The translations under genes and the position numbers were made by a program. 64,000 bases of DNA from Quadrisphaera granulorum (GTDB lineage Bacteria; Actinomycetota; Actinomycetes; Actinomycetales; Quadrisphaeraceae): contig NZ_QGDQ01000001.1 of NCBI RefSeq assembly GCF_003149145.1, forward strand, positions 186,001 to 250,000, in the 5' to 3' direction. This document shows, piece by piece, positions 33,985-43,600 of the stretch; the stretch's first letter is position 1, and every line of letters starts with the position of its first letter. The notes beneath the pieces are model-generated. The model worked only from the letters and a program-made list of their open reading frames with translations, did not search any database and was not told the DNA's origin.

Positions 33985-34245
33985 TCAGCGGTCGTAGACC
34001 TCACGTCGGTGACCGACGCGAACGACGGTGACGGTGAGGACGTCGTCGACGATCTCGTAGATGACTCGGTAGTTACCGACGCGGATGCGCCACGCGGCGC
34101 CTGTGCCCACGAGCCTCTTGGCTCCATGCGGGCGCGGGTCTTCGGTGAGGTCCTCGATGGCGATGAGAACCCGGTCACGAGCAGGGCGCGGGAGCTTCTT
34201 CACCTCTCGGGCCGCTGAGCTGGTGAAGTCCAGGCGGTAGCTCAT
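33985..34245 (-). CDS. relE: RelE-family toxin (mRNA interferase)
   Basis: The protein is 86 residues: YRLDFTSSAAREVKKLPRPA, RDRVLIAIEDLTEDPRPHGA, KRLVGTGAAWRIRVGNYRVI, YEIVDDVLTVTVVRVGHRREVYDR. These are the RelE helix, the basic RIRVGxYRVIYE strand and the C-terminal HRxxVY signature used for mRNA cleavage in the ribosome A site. Its ATG overlaps the antitoxin stop (TGATG), the usual coupling of a toxin placed second. Confidence 0.92.
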   Translation of the reverse strand: MSYRLDFTSSAAREVKKLPRPARDRVLIAIEDLTEDPRPHGAKRLVGTGAAWRIRVGNYRVIYEIVDDVLTVTVVRVGHRREVYDR

Positions 34246-34580
34246 CAGCTGGCATGCCCTCCGCGAAGCGCGTCGGGGGCCCGGTCACCGCCCCCCGCGG
34301 CGTCGTCGGCAGCCTCCTCGGCGTCGATCTCGGCGCGCAGCTGCTCGAGGCTGACGCGGGTGCCGTCGTCGTTGGCCTTGGCGGTGCGGTAGGCGGCGGT
34401 GTCCTGGGCAAGCTCGAAGGCCTCGAGCGCCTCGAGGTCCTCGACGCTGATGACCACAGCGGCGAGCTTGCCGTTGCGTGTGATGCCGATGCGCTGGCCG
34501 CCGTACCCGGCGCGGCCGAGGACGTCGGCGAGTTGGGCGCGCAGCTCGCGGATGCTGACGGCGCTGGAGAGGGTGTCCAC
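34245..34580 (-). CDS. Phd/YefM-type antitoxin
   Basis: The protein is 111 residues. The N-terminal DNA-binding half reads SSAVSIRELRAQLADVLGRAGYG, then GQRIGITRNGKLAAVVISVEDLEAL, the Phd/YefM fold. The C-terminal half is the flexible toxin-neutralising segment, extended by about 25 acidic/Ala residues. It represses its own promoter with RelE bound. The GTG start 34580 follows an AT-rich promoter region with a TGTGTACACA palindrome. Confidence 0.88.
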   Translation of the reverse strand: MDTLSSAVSIRELRAQLADVLGRAGYGGQRIGITRNGKLAAVVISVEDLEALEAFELAQDTAAYRTAKANDDGTRVSLEQLRAEIDAEEAADDAAGGGDRAPDALRGGHAS

Positions 34581-34604
34581 ATCACAAGTGTCGACTCTTA
34601 TCAC

Positions 34605-34614
34605 TGTGTACACA
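34605..34614. promoter_or_regulatory. TGTGTACACA palindrome, candidate toxin-antitoxin operator
   Basis: A perfect 10-bp palindrome 25 bases upstream of the antitoxin start. It sits beside GTGATAAGAGT, a possible -10 region on the minus strand, so repressor binding would overlap the promoter. Confidence 0.45.
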
Positions 34615-34659
34615 AGCGCCGGGTGGCCTTGGGTCTCGCGAGGTCCGGACCCGCCGCCT

Positions 34660-34884
34660 GACAGTGACGCTGCAGAGGAGGCCGGGGCCGAGCTGGTGGT
34701 GACCACGCCGACCACCGAAGGTGACCCCATCCGGACCCAGTACCGCAAGCTATCCGGCGCGCCAGACCTACATGTGCTCATTGACTCCACTGACGACACG
34801 TTCGGGAGCGGAGCGTGGCAGCAGCAGGCATGTCTCGATGCCTCGTCGTTGAGTGACCTGGGAACGTGCACCAGCTCCTCGTGA
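34660..34884 (+). pseudogene. Orphan protein fragment, probable gene remnant
   Basis: One frame reads like real protein (EEAGAELVVTTPTTEGDP, then YRKLSGAPDLHVLIDSTDD, then GAWQQQACLDASSL), but it has no start codon of its own: the open frame runs back through the antitoxin region on the other strand. I take it as the 3' end of a deleted gene. The family is not recognised. The rest of 34615-34987 shows nothing. Confidence 0.35.
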
Positions 34885-34987
34885 CCGCTCCGTCCTCCTG
34901 GGCCCGTCCGCTCGTCGATCCTCGCCTGCGCCCAGAGGTGACCGGTCGAAGACTGCATCCGGCACAGGGACGCTGTGGCGCCCGTGG

Positions 34988-36400
34988 TCAGGCACCTGGT
35001 GCGGGCAGCCGAAGACTGAGGTCTTTCATGACGCCGTCGGAGAGCACGTCTGCTCCACCGAAGAGCATTCCGTAGGCGGGGTAGCCGTCTGCGGTGAGGT
35101 CGCCGATGGCCAGCGCGGTGGCCGGGGTCAGGGTCTGTGACGCACCGTCGGTCAGCAGCAGCGGTCCGCCGCGGTGGGCGATGGCAGCTCCGGCGACCAG
35201 CGCGTCGGGCCAGTTGCGAACGGTGGCCATCCCGATCCACGGCGCGGTGGTGCCGGTGCGGATCGCACCGAAGGCGGCGGCTACGCGGCGGGCGGTGTCG
35301 TAGCGGTCCACCCCGTCGATGGCACTGGCATTCGTCGCTGCCGAGAGGACGGAGGCGGCGGTGTGCGCCGGACCTCCGACGGGCACCGTGTGGGTGCCGT
35401 TCGGGTCGTCCTTCGCCAGCCACGCCTGGGTGGCGGCGTCCATCACGGTGTCGTTGCTGAGGACGACGAGGCCATCCTTGTGTGCGGCCAGCGCTGCCAC
35501 GGCCAGGCCGTCAGGGAAGTTGGTTCCGGTCACCAGGTACGCCGGGCCCTTGGCGCCCAGGGCGCGCATCGTGTCGGCCACGGCCAGGGCGGTGCTGAAC
35601 CGGGTCTTGCCGGCCAGGCGCTTGACCGTGAAGGTCGAGCGCAGCTGGGTCTCGACGTCGCCGGTGACGGCGCCGGTGTCGCCCAGGACGTAGACGGTGC
35701 CGCCGGCCTTGACCACGCGGCGCAGCTCCCGCGCCACGGAGTCGTCCAGGTGCCCGGGCGTAGTGAGCAGCAGGGGGCCGCCGACCTTGGCGGCCAGCGC
35801 GCCGCCGGCGAGGGCGTCGGCGTAGGTGCCCGAGGTGGTCAGCACTGCTGCCGGTGCCCCCGCGAGGTCAGGGAAGGTGTCCTGGCTGACGGCGATCGCG
35901 GTGGCGATGCGGTCCGGTCCCAGGAGGCGGGTGCTGCGGCCGTCGGTAGGGGCGCTCGACCAGGCCTGGGTGGGGGTCCCCTTCCCGGCGCTGGAGACCG
36001 CTCGGACAGCAACCCGGTAGACGTAGCCGTCAGTGACGACGGCGGTCGCGGTGCGCAGGCGAGTGCCGTCGCCAGCGGTGCTGGCCGTGGTGTTCAGCGT
36101 GGTCCAGGTGGCGCCGCCGTCCAGGCTGATCTCATAGCTCGTGATCGCCGGGGTGGTGGCGCCCGGGTCGTCGAAAGACAGGCTGATCGTGCCGTGGTTG
36201 TACTTCACGACGGAGTTGCGCGGCGTTGCGGGCCCTGCGGCTGCCACCTCTGCGGCCGCCGTCGTCGTCCTGGTCGTGGTCGCGGCTTGTGCTGAGCTGC
36301 TCAAGCCGGCCACCAGCGTCAAGGTCGCTGCTCCTGCCCAGGCCGCGGCGAGGCTTCGGGCACCACGGTGTCGGGTGTGGCGGGATGAGGGGGCAGGCAC
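34988..36400 (-). CDS. Secreted protein with three cell-wall-binding type 2 repeats
   Basis: The protein is 470 residues. A signal peptide (1-39, cleavage near AQA) precedes a Thr-rich stretch. A fibronectin-III-like domain follows (about 60-150, ITSYEISLDGGATWTTLN to VRAVSSAGKG). Three CWB2 repeats come next, each with the pattern LxGxDRxxTA, FPD or YADALAG and GGPLLLT (from about 160, 260 and 365). CWB2 repeats anchor proteins to the cell wall polymer. The enzyme or adhesin role is unknown. TTTRTTTAAAE after the signal peptide is encoded by a GACGAC-element-like run at 36258-36276. Confidence 0.85.
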   Translation of the reverse strand: MPAPSSRHTRHRGARSLAAAWAGAATLTLVAGLSSSAQAATTTRTTTAAAEVAAAGPATPRNSVVKYNHGTISLSFDDPGATTPAITSYEISLDGGATWTTLNTTASTAGDGTRLRTATAVVTDGYVYRVAVRAVSSAGKGTPTQAWSSAPTDGRSTRLLGPDRIATAIAVSQDTFPDLAGAPAAVLTTSGTYADALAGGALAAKVGGPLLLTTPGHLDDSVARELRRVVKAGGTVYVLGDTGAVTGDVETQLRSTFTVKRLAGKTRFSTALAVADTMRALGAKGPAYLVTGTNFPDGLAVAALAAHKDGLVVLSNDTVMDAATQAWLAKDDPNGTHTVPVGGPAHTAASVLSAATNASAIDGVDRYDTARRVAAAFGAIRTGTTAPWIGMATVRNWPDALVAGAAIAHRGGPLLLTDGASQTLTPATALAIGDLTADGYPAYGMLFGGADVLSDGVMKDLSLRLPAPGA

Positions 36401-36492
36401 GGGTGGTCACGACCTTTGGACAGGGAGCCCACGGGCAGGGCTGGGCAGATCAGCGAGTCTGGTCGCGCCGAGCGCTCGCGTCTGCCAGTTGG

Positions 36493-36894
36493 TCAGGTCT
36501 TGACTCGGATCACACGACGGAGGGTCCGACGGAGCCTGAGGCGCTGGCGCGTGACGTGCAGCAGGTAGTCGTAGGCGCCGGTGACGTGGACGGCGTCCAG
36601 GACGCTCGGGCGCTTGCGCGTCCAGTGCAGGAAGTCACCGCCGTCCTCTCCGGCGTTCAGACGCACGTCGATGTACGCCTCGATGCCTGACGCGTCGCCG
36701 TCGTCGTCGAGCTCTTCGGACAGCACCACACGGTAGCCGCGGATGGTGCCGGTGGTCTCCAGGCGCTGGCCTCGCTGTCGTGGTGCTCGACGCTGGTTGC
36801 TGCGGGTGCGTAGGGGCTGCGGCGCGTCAGCGCGCGGGGACGCCGTGCGGTGGGCGTGGTCGGCAACCTGGGAGTGGCGGCCTTCGCGGTGCAC
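36493..36894 (-). pseudogene. Decayed Lrp/AsnC-family regulator
   Basis: The middle of this frame is clearly the ligand-binding half of an Lrp/AsnC protein: TGTIRGYRVVLSEELDDDG, GIEAYIDVRLNAGEDGGDF and RPSVLDAVHVTGAYDYLLHV. The helix-turn-helix expected before TGTIRGYR is not readable in frame (Arg/Gln/Pro-rich sequence instead, with pieces in another frame), and after YDYLLHV the usual 40 residues are replaced by an Arg-rich run. It has therefore lost both its DNA-binding domain and C-terminus. Confidence 0.65.
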
Positions 36895-37257
36895 CTGCTG
36901 GTCACCGCCTGGTGAGGCTTCGCTCTGCCGGGGTGTCTGACGGACTGTCGGTGGTGGGTGGCACGGTCATGCCCGAGATCGTTGATTCCCAGGGGCCGCC
37001 GACGGCGGCACTACCTGTCGTGGACGTTGTGGACATCGTGGAGCGGGGGCGCTGGTGTCGGGAGCTGTGAGTGTTGGCCCCTTGGGCGCGTTCGATCGGC
37101 CCCATCAGCGTGACCAGGCGCTCACTCCCAAGGGGCCAATCCTGCTCACGCAAGGGGCCAATCCTCACAGCTGCGGGCACGGACCCGTCCCTGGCAGGCG
37201 TGTCCAGCACCACGGTGGGGCCCGCTTCGGCATCAGCCGTCGAGAGAAGGGAGGGAC
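36895..37257. other. Gap with CAAGGGGCCAA repeats upstream of adnA
   Basis: No gene is seen. At 37073-37163 the sequence CAAGGGGCCAA occurs three times, once inverted. The outer pair, with AGCTGTGAG at 37064-37072 matched by CTCACAGCT near 37164-37172, forms a long inverted repeat. It may be a transcript end or a repeat-element relic. The 94 bases before adnA hold its GGGAGGGAC ribosome-binding site. Confidence 0.5.
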
Positions 37258-40200
37258 ATGACCGCTGTCGCCGTCCCGCGCTTCGTGCGCGGCACGCCGT
37301 CGGCTGCGCCTGCCGTCGCCCCGCCCGAACTCGACGAGGTGCAGCGCCGCGTCGCCGAGCACCCTCGCGGCGGTGGCTCGCTCGTCGTCCTCGGCGCCCC
37401 CGGCACCGGCAAGACCACGGCACTGCTCGAGGCGCTGGTCACCCGGGTCGAGCGTGACGGCGCCGACCCGTCGTCCCTGCTGGTGCTGGCCCCCTCCCGC
37501 CGCGCGGCGGCCTCCCTGCGTGACCGCGTCAGCTCCCGCCTGGGCCGCACCACCACCGAGGCGCTGGTCCGCACGCCGCCCTCCCTCGCGTGGGCGCTGC
37601 TGCGCCGCGCCGCGCAGCGGTCCGGGGGGCCGGCGCCGCGCCTGCTGACCGGCCCGGAGCAAGACCAGGTGCTCGCTGAGCTGCTCCGCGGTCACGACGA
37701 CGGCGACGCGCCCGCCCCACCTTGGCCCGATGACATCGCCGCGGCCGTCCGGAGCGTCCCGGCGTTCCGCGGTGAACTGCGCGACCTGCTCATGCGCGCC
37801 CTGGAGCGCGGTCTGGGCCCGCGTGACCTGGCCCGCCTCGGCGACGTCCACGGCCGCCCTGCCTGGGGTGCTGTAGCCGTCCTGCTCGCCGAGTACCTGC
37901 AGGTCACAGCTTTGGCGACCCCGGGTGCCCATGACCCGGCCGCCATCGTGCACGACGCCTGCGCCGCGCTGCGCGCAGACCCGGAGCTGCTCGCCGTGGA
38001 GCGGGCGCGCCTGTCACTGGTCGCCGTCGACGACCACCAGGAGTCCACCGCCGCCACCGCCGAACTGCTGGACCTGCTCGCGGGCAGCGGCGGTGACCTG
38101 CTGCTCTTCGGAGACCCCGACTCCACGACGACGACGTTCCGCGGCGGTGATCCCACGCTGATCGCAGGGGCCGCCGAGCGGTTCGGTGGCACGTCCGGAC
38201 CGGCGCCGGTCGTGGTGTTGCCCACGCGCTGGCGTTCGTCTCGCGCGGTCGCCGAGGCGTCGGTGCGCATCGCGCGGCGCACCGGGAGCGTTGGCGCGGT
38301 GGTGCACCGGGACGCCGACGCGGCTGCCACCGCCGAGGACGGCTCCGTCGAGGCCCACCTCCTGCCGACCCCCGCGCAGCAGGCCGCGCTGGTGGCGGCG
38401 CTGCTGCGCGAGGAGCACGTCACGCACGGAACGCCGTGGCGGGAGATGGCGGTGGTGGTCCGCAGCGCCGGCGGCACCGGCACGCTGCGGCGCGAGCTGG
38501 GCCGCGCGGGCGTGCCCGTCGTCGTGCCGCCCGCTGAGGTCCCCGTGCGCGCCGAGCCCGCCGTGGTGCCACTGCTCGTCGCCCTGCGGATCGTGCTCTC
38601 CGACGCGTGGGACTCGCCTGAGGGCGGCCCTGACCACGACGGCGGTGACGACGACGGCGGCCGCTGTCCGTCCATCGACGACGTGCTCACGCTGCTCGCC
38701 CCTCCCATCGGCGGGGCGGATCCGCTCGCGCTGCGCCGGCTGCGCCAGGTGCTGCTGGCCGCCGAGCGGCAACGCGTCGCCGACGCGGCGGCGCAGGCCG
38801 ACGCAGGCGCACTGACAGACGCACGTCAGAGCGAGCTGCGCAGCAGCGACGCGCTGCTGGTCGACGTCGTCCTGCACCCCGACCGCTGGCCCGACCTTCC
38901 GGCGCGAGCGGCGCGGCCCGCCTGGCACGTCGCCAAGGTGCTGGCCGCGGGGCGCTCCGCCGCGCAGGCGGGAGGCAGCGCCGAGGAAGTGCTGTGGGCC
39001 CTGTGGGCGGCCACCGGCCTCGCGGAGCGCTGGCGGGCGCGGGCGCTCGCGGCGCCCTCGGCGTCGGGTCTGGGCGCGGAGTCCGCGGCGGCGCTGGCCG
39101 ACCGCGACCTCGACGCCGTCGTCGCCCTCTTCGATGCAGCCTCCCGCTACGAGGAGCGCGAGCCGGGGTCACCTCCGCAGCGCTTCCTCGAGCACCTGGA
39201 GGCGCAGGACGTCCCCGCCGACTCCCTCGCTGCCCGCGCGACCGGCGCCGGCGCGGTGGAGCTGCTCACGCCGACGGCGGCGGCCGGGCGCGAGTGGGAC
39301 GTCGTCGTCGTCCCCGGGCTGCAGGAGGGCGCCTGGCCCGACACCCGCCTGCGCGGGTCCCTCCTGGGGGCGCCGGAGCTTGCGGACGTGCTGGCGGGGC
39401 GGCTGTCCGCGGACGAGCAGGTGGCCGCGACGGTCGCCGCTGCGGCGGCGCGCCGGCAGGTTCTTGATGACGAGCACCGTCTGCTGCAGGTCGCCGTCTC
39501 GCGGGCGCGCCGACGCGTGGTGGTGACGGCGGTGCGCAACGAGGACGAGCGGCCCTCGCCCTTCGTCGACCTCGTCTGCCCGCCCGACCCGGCCGTCGAG
39601 GGCGAGCGGCCGCTGAGCAGCGTTCCGCGGGCGACTTCGCTGCCGGCGCTCGTCGCCGAGTTGCGTTCGGTGCTGCTCACGCCGGTGGGCGCGCGTGACT
39701 GCACGGGCGCCACGGTTGACCAGAACCGCCTCGATCACGCCGCCGCGGCCCTGGCCCGCCTCGCCGCCGCGGGGGTTCCCGGCGCCGACCCTCGCGACTG
39801 GTACGGGCTGCCGCCGGTCTCCGACGAGCGGCCCCTCCGTGACCCCGACCAGCCCGTCACCGTCAGCCCGTCGGCGGTGGAGTCGTTCAGCCGCTGCGGC
39901 CTGCGCTGGCTGCTGGAGGCCAGCGGCGGGCGCCCTGCCGACTCGGTGCAGCAGGGCGTGGGCAACCTGGTGCACCGCATCGCGCAGGAGCTGCCTGAGG
40001 GCACCCTGCCCGAGATGGCGAGCCGCCTCGACGAGCTGTGGCCGACGCTCGGGCTGCCCGACACCTGGGTGGGTCAGCGCGAGCGACGCAAGGCCGAGCG
40101 GATGGTGCGGCTGCTCGCGGCGTACGTCATGGATGCCCGCGCCGCTGGGCGGACGCTGGCGGGGGTGGAGGTGGAGGTCGACGCCGCCATCGGCCGCGCC

Positions 40201-40602
40201 CTCGTCAGGGGCCGCCTCGACAGACTCGAGCGCGAGCCCGACGGGTCCCTGCGCGTGGTGGACCTCAAGACCGGAGCCAGCGCGCCCAAGGCCGACGAGC
40301 TGGCCACCCACCCCCAGCTCGGCCTCTACCAGGCCGTGGTCGACTCGGGCGCCCTCGGCGAGGGCGAGCGCAGCGGGGGAGCGGCCCTCGTGCAGCTCGG
40401 CGGCAAGCGCACCAAGCCCGGTGTGCAGACGCAGGAGCGTCTCTCCGACGCGGCAGACCCGCAGTGGGCCAACGACCTGCTGCAGCGCACGGCGGAGGGC
40501 ATGGCCGCCAGCGCCTTCGACGCCGTCGCCAATGACCTGTGCTCGAAGTGCCCCGTCCGCACGAGCTGCCCGCTGCGCCCCGAGGGCGGGTGCGTCAAGT
40601 GA
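37258..40602 (+). CDS. adnA: AdnA subunit of the AdnAB helicase-nuclease
   Basis: The protein is 1114 residues. An N-terminal UvrD/Rep-like motor has Walker A LGAPGTGKTTALLEAL, but its Walker B reads LVAVDDHQEST where active motors have DExQD. A C-terminal PD-(D/E)XK nuclease has GRLDRLEREPDGSLRVVDLKTG. The Fe-S cluster Cys are in ESFSRCGLRW and DLCSKCPVRTSCPLR. With AdnB it resects DNA double-strand ends for recombination. Rv3202c is the counterpart. The stop overlaps adnB as GTGA. GGAGGGAC is five bases before ATG 37258. Confidence 0.9.
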   Translation: MTAVAVPRFVRGTPSAAPAVAPPELDEVQRRVAEHPRGGGSLVVLGAPGTGKTTALLEALVTRVERDGADPSSLLVLAPSRRAAASLRDRVSSRLGRTTTEALVRTPPSLAWALLRRAAQRSGGPAPRLLTGPEQDQVLAELLRGHDDGDAPAPPWPDDIAAAVRSVPAFRGELRDLLMRALERGLGPRDLARLGDVHGRPAWGAVAVLLAEYLQVTALATPGAHDPAAIVHDACAALRADPELLAVERARLSLVAVDDHQESTAATAELLDLLAGSGGDLLLFGDPDSTTTTFRGGDPTLIAGAAERFGGTSGPAPVVVLPTRWRSSRAVAEASVRIARRTGSVGAVVHRDADAAATAEDGSVEAHLLPTPAQQAALVAALLREEHVTHGTPWREMAVVVRSAGGTGTLRRELGRAGVPVVVPPAEVPVRAEPAVVPLLVALRIVLSDAWDSPEGGPDHDGGDDDGGRCPSIDDVLTLLAPPIGGADPLALRRLRQVLLAAERQRVADAAAQADAGALTDARQSELRSSDALLVDVVLHPDRWPDLPARAARPAWHVAKVLAAGRSAAQAGGSAEEVLWALWAATGLAERWRARALAAPSASGLGAESAAALADRDLDAVVALFDAASRYEEREPGSPPQRFLEHLEAQDVPADSLAARATGAGAVELLTPTAAAGREWDVVVVPGLQEGAWPDTRLRGSLLGAPELADVLAGRLSADEQVAATVAAAAARRQVLDDEHRLLQVAVSRARRRVVVTAVRNEDERPSPFVDLVCPPDPAVEGERPLSSVPRATSLPALVAELRSVLLTPVGARDCTGATVDQNRLDHAAAALARLAAAGVPGADPRDWYGLPPVSDERPLRDPDQPVTVSPSAVESFSRCGLRWLLEASGGRPADSVQQGVGNLVHRIAQELPEGTLPEMASRLDELWPTLGLPDTWVGQRERRKAERMVRLLAAYVMDARAAGRTLAGVEVEVDAAIGRALVRGRLDRLEREPDGSLRVVDLKTGASAPKADELATHPQLGLYQAVVDSGALGEGERSGGAALVQLGGKRTKPGVQTQERLSDAADPQWANDLLQRTAEGMAASAFDAVANDLCSKCPVRTSCPLRPEGGCVK

Positions 40603-43600
40603 CCCCTCCGGAACCAACAACAACAACGACGACGACGACGGCGACGGGCGGGCCCGTGACGGCGCACAGCGCCCCTCAGAGGCTCAGCGCCGCCGACATC
40701 GCCTCCGCGCTGGGTCAGCACCCGCCCACGCCAGAGCAGGCGGCCGTGATCGAAGCACCGCTCTCGCCGCTGCTCGTGGTGGCCGGAGCGGGCTCGGGCA
40801 AGACCGAGACGATGGCCGCGCGCGTGGTGTGGCTGGTGGCCAACGGACATGTGGAGCCGGAGCGGGTGCTCGGCCTGACGTTCACGCGCAAGGCCGCGGG
40901 TGAGCTGGCCGAGCGGGTGCGGCTGCGCTTGGCCGCCCTCGACAAGGCCGGTCTGCTGCCCGCCCCCGCCGGCGTGGAGGGGGCTGCGGGAACCGGCAGA
41001 GCCAAGGGCTCGGTGAGCGACGCCTCACCGACCGTCGCGACGTATCACGCCTACGCCGCCGGCCTGGTGACCGACCACGGGCTGCGGATCGGTGTGGAGC
41101 CGCGCTCGCAGCTCATCGGCCCGGCGGCGGCGTGGCAGCTGGCGGCCGACATCGTCGATACCGCCGAGGCGGCCGACGCAGACGGTGCCGACGGTCTGGG
41201 AGACCTCGACGCCGCGCCGTCCACCCTGGTCACGGCCGTGCTGGGGCTGGCGGGGGAGTGCGCGGAGCACCTCGTGGACGTCGACGCCGTCGACGCGACG
41301 CTCGCCGGGGTGGTGGCACGGGTCAGCGCCCTGCCGGGCAAGCAGCCCGTGAAGGTGGCGACGGCGCTCGACGTGCTGCGCAAGCGCCGCCGCGTGCTGC
41401 CGCTGCTGCGCCGCTACGCCGAGCGCAAGCGCGAGCTCGGTGTGCTCGACCACGGAGACCAGGTGCGCCTGGCCGCGCGCATCGCCGCCGAGGTACCCGC
41501 TGTCGCCGCGTTGGAGCGTGCCCGCTGGGGCGTGGTGCTGCTCGACGAGTACCAGGACACCTCCACCGCCCAGGCCGAGCTGCTCTCACGGCTGTTCGGT
41601 GGCGGGCACCCCGTCACCGCCGTCGGCGACCCCCACCAGGCCATATACGGCTGGCGCGGGGCGAGCGCCGGGGGCCTGCAGGCCTTTCCCACCCGGTTCC
41701 GCCGCGCGGACGGAGCGGCGGCCACACACCTGGCGCTCTCGACGAGCTGGCGCAACGACGTCGCCGTGCTCGACGCCGCCGCCGTCGTCGCCCAGCCGCT
41801 GCGCGCTGCCTCACGTCTGCCGCTGCCCGTGCTCGGGCCGCGCCCCGGCGCCGGCCAGGGACGGGTGGAGGTCGCGTGGGCGCAGACCGCGGGGGAGGAG
41901 GCGGCGCTCCTGGCCGACCGGATCGCCGTCATCTGGCACGCCGACGCCCGCCGTCCTCCCGACGAGCTGCGCACTGCTGCGGTGCTGTGCCGCGCGCGCT
42001 CCCAGTTCCCCCTCATCGAGGAGGCGCTGCGCGCCCGTGACGTGCCCGTCGAGGTGGTGGGCCTGGGCGGTCTGTTGCTTCGCCCGGAGGTTGTCGACGT
42101 CGTCTCCGCGCTGCGCGCCCTCGCCGACCCCACCCGCGGTGACGCGCTCATCCGGTTGCTCACCGGGCCGCGCTGGCGCCTCGGTCCGCGCGACCTGGCG
42201 GTGCTGGCGGCCTGGGCGCGCCGCCGCGCCACGTCGCGTCGCTCTCGTGCCGAGCAGCCGGCCGACGGCCGCACGGGCCAGCCAGCCCAGCCGGAGGTCG
42301 CCGAGGAGGCGAGCCTCGTCGACGCCGTCGACGATCCACCCCCCGCTGACTGGGAGACCGCCGACGGCTCCCGCCTGTCAGATGCCGCCCGGGAGCGCGT
42401 GCGCGAGGCCGGGCTGCTGCTGCGCCGGCTGCGGGAGCTGGACCTGCCCCTCGCCGACCTCGTCGTCGCCGTCGAACGCGCCCTGCTCCTGGACGTCGAG
42501 CTTGCCGCGCGCGCCTCGACGAACGGCAGCAGCCCCGCGGCAGCGCGGGCCGGGCTCGACGCGCTCGCCGAGGTGGCGGCGTCCTTCACCGCGGCCACGG
42601 GGGCTGGCACGTCGCATCGGGCGTCGCTGCGGGCGTTCCTCGCGTGGCTGAGCCTCGCGGAGGAGCACGAGCACGGTCTCGACCAGGCGTCTTCAGCGGA
42701 CGCCGAGGATCCGACTCCGGGATTGAGCGACGGCGGTGACGAAGGCGCCGAGCCCAGCCGCACGGCCGTGCAGCTGCTGACGGTGCACGCGTCCAAGGGG
42801 CTGGAGTGGGACGTCGTCGCCGTCGCCGGACTCGCCGAGCGCGGCTTCCCGACCGCGCCGCGCACGTCGCAGGGGTGGTTGTCGGGTCTGGGCGTGCTGC
42901 CGCATCCCCTGCGCGGCGACGCCGACTCGCTGCCCCACCTGGCTTGGGAGACCGCGCTGGACGCCAAGGGTGCCGAGGCCGAGCGAGCGGCGTACGCCGA
43001 GCGCTGCGCGCAGGCCCACCGCGCCGAGGAGCGGCGCCTGGCCTACGTGGCGCTGACCCGCGCCCGATCGCTGCTGCTGCTCACCGGCGCCTGGTGGGGT
43101 GGGGAGCGGAAGAAGGAGCGGGTGCCCTCGGCGTTCCTCGTGGAGGTGGTCGAGCATCTGCGGGCCTCCGGCTCCGGTGATGTGCCCGAGCTGCCCGAGG
43201 CGCCTGAGGAGGCGGAGAACCCCGAGCTGCGCGAGCCTCGGCGCGCCACCTGGCCGTTCGACCCGCTCGGCCCGCGCCGCCCCGCCCTCGAAGCGGCCGC
43301 AGCCGCCGTCCGTGAGGCCGCCGAGCACCCCGCTCCCGACGCGGGCCCGTGGGCGGAGGAGGTCGAGGCGCTGCTTTCCGAGCGCGCCCGCGGTGACGCA
43401 GGTGGTACGCCGGACGTCGAGCTGCCCGCCCACCTGTCGGCCTCGCGCCTCGTGCAGCTCGCCGCCGACCCGGCGGCCCTCGCGCTCGCGGTGCGCCGCC
43501 CGGTGCCCGTTCAGCCGCGTGTGGCGACCCGCCGCGGCGTCGCCTTCCACGCCTGGCTGGAGGAACGGTTCAGGTCCGCTGCCCTCCTCGACCTCGACGA

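Noticed and set aside
38641-38670. GACGAC run in adnA as another dispersed-element copy
   Set aside because: It lacks GATC or AGG flanks and fits an acidic loop encoded with preferred Asp codons.
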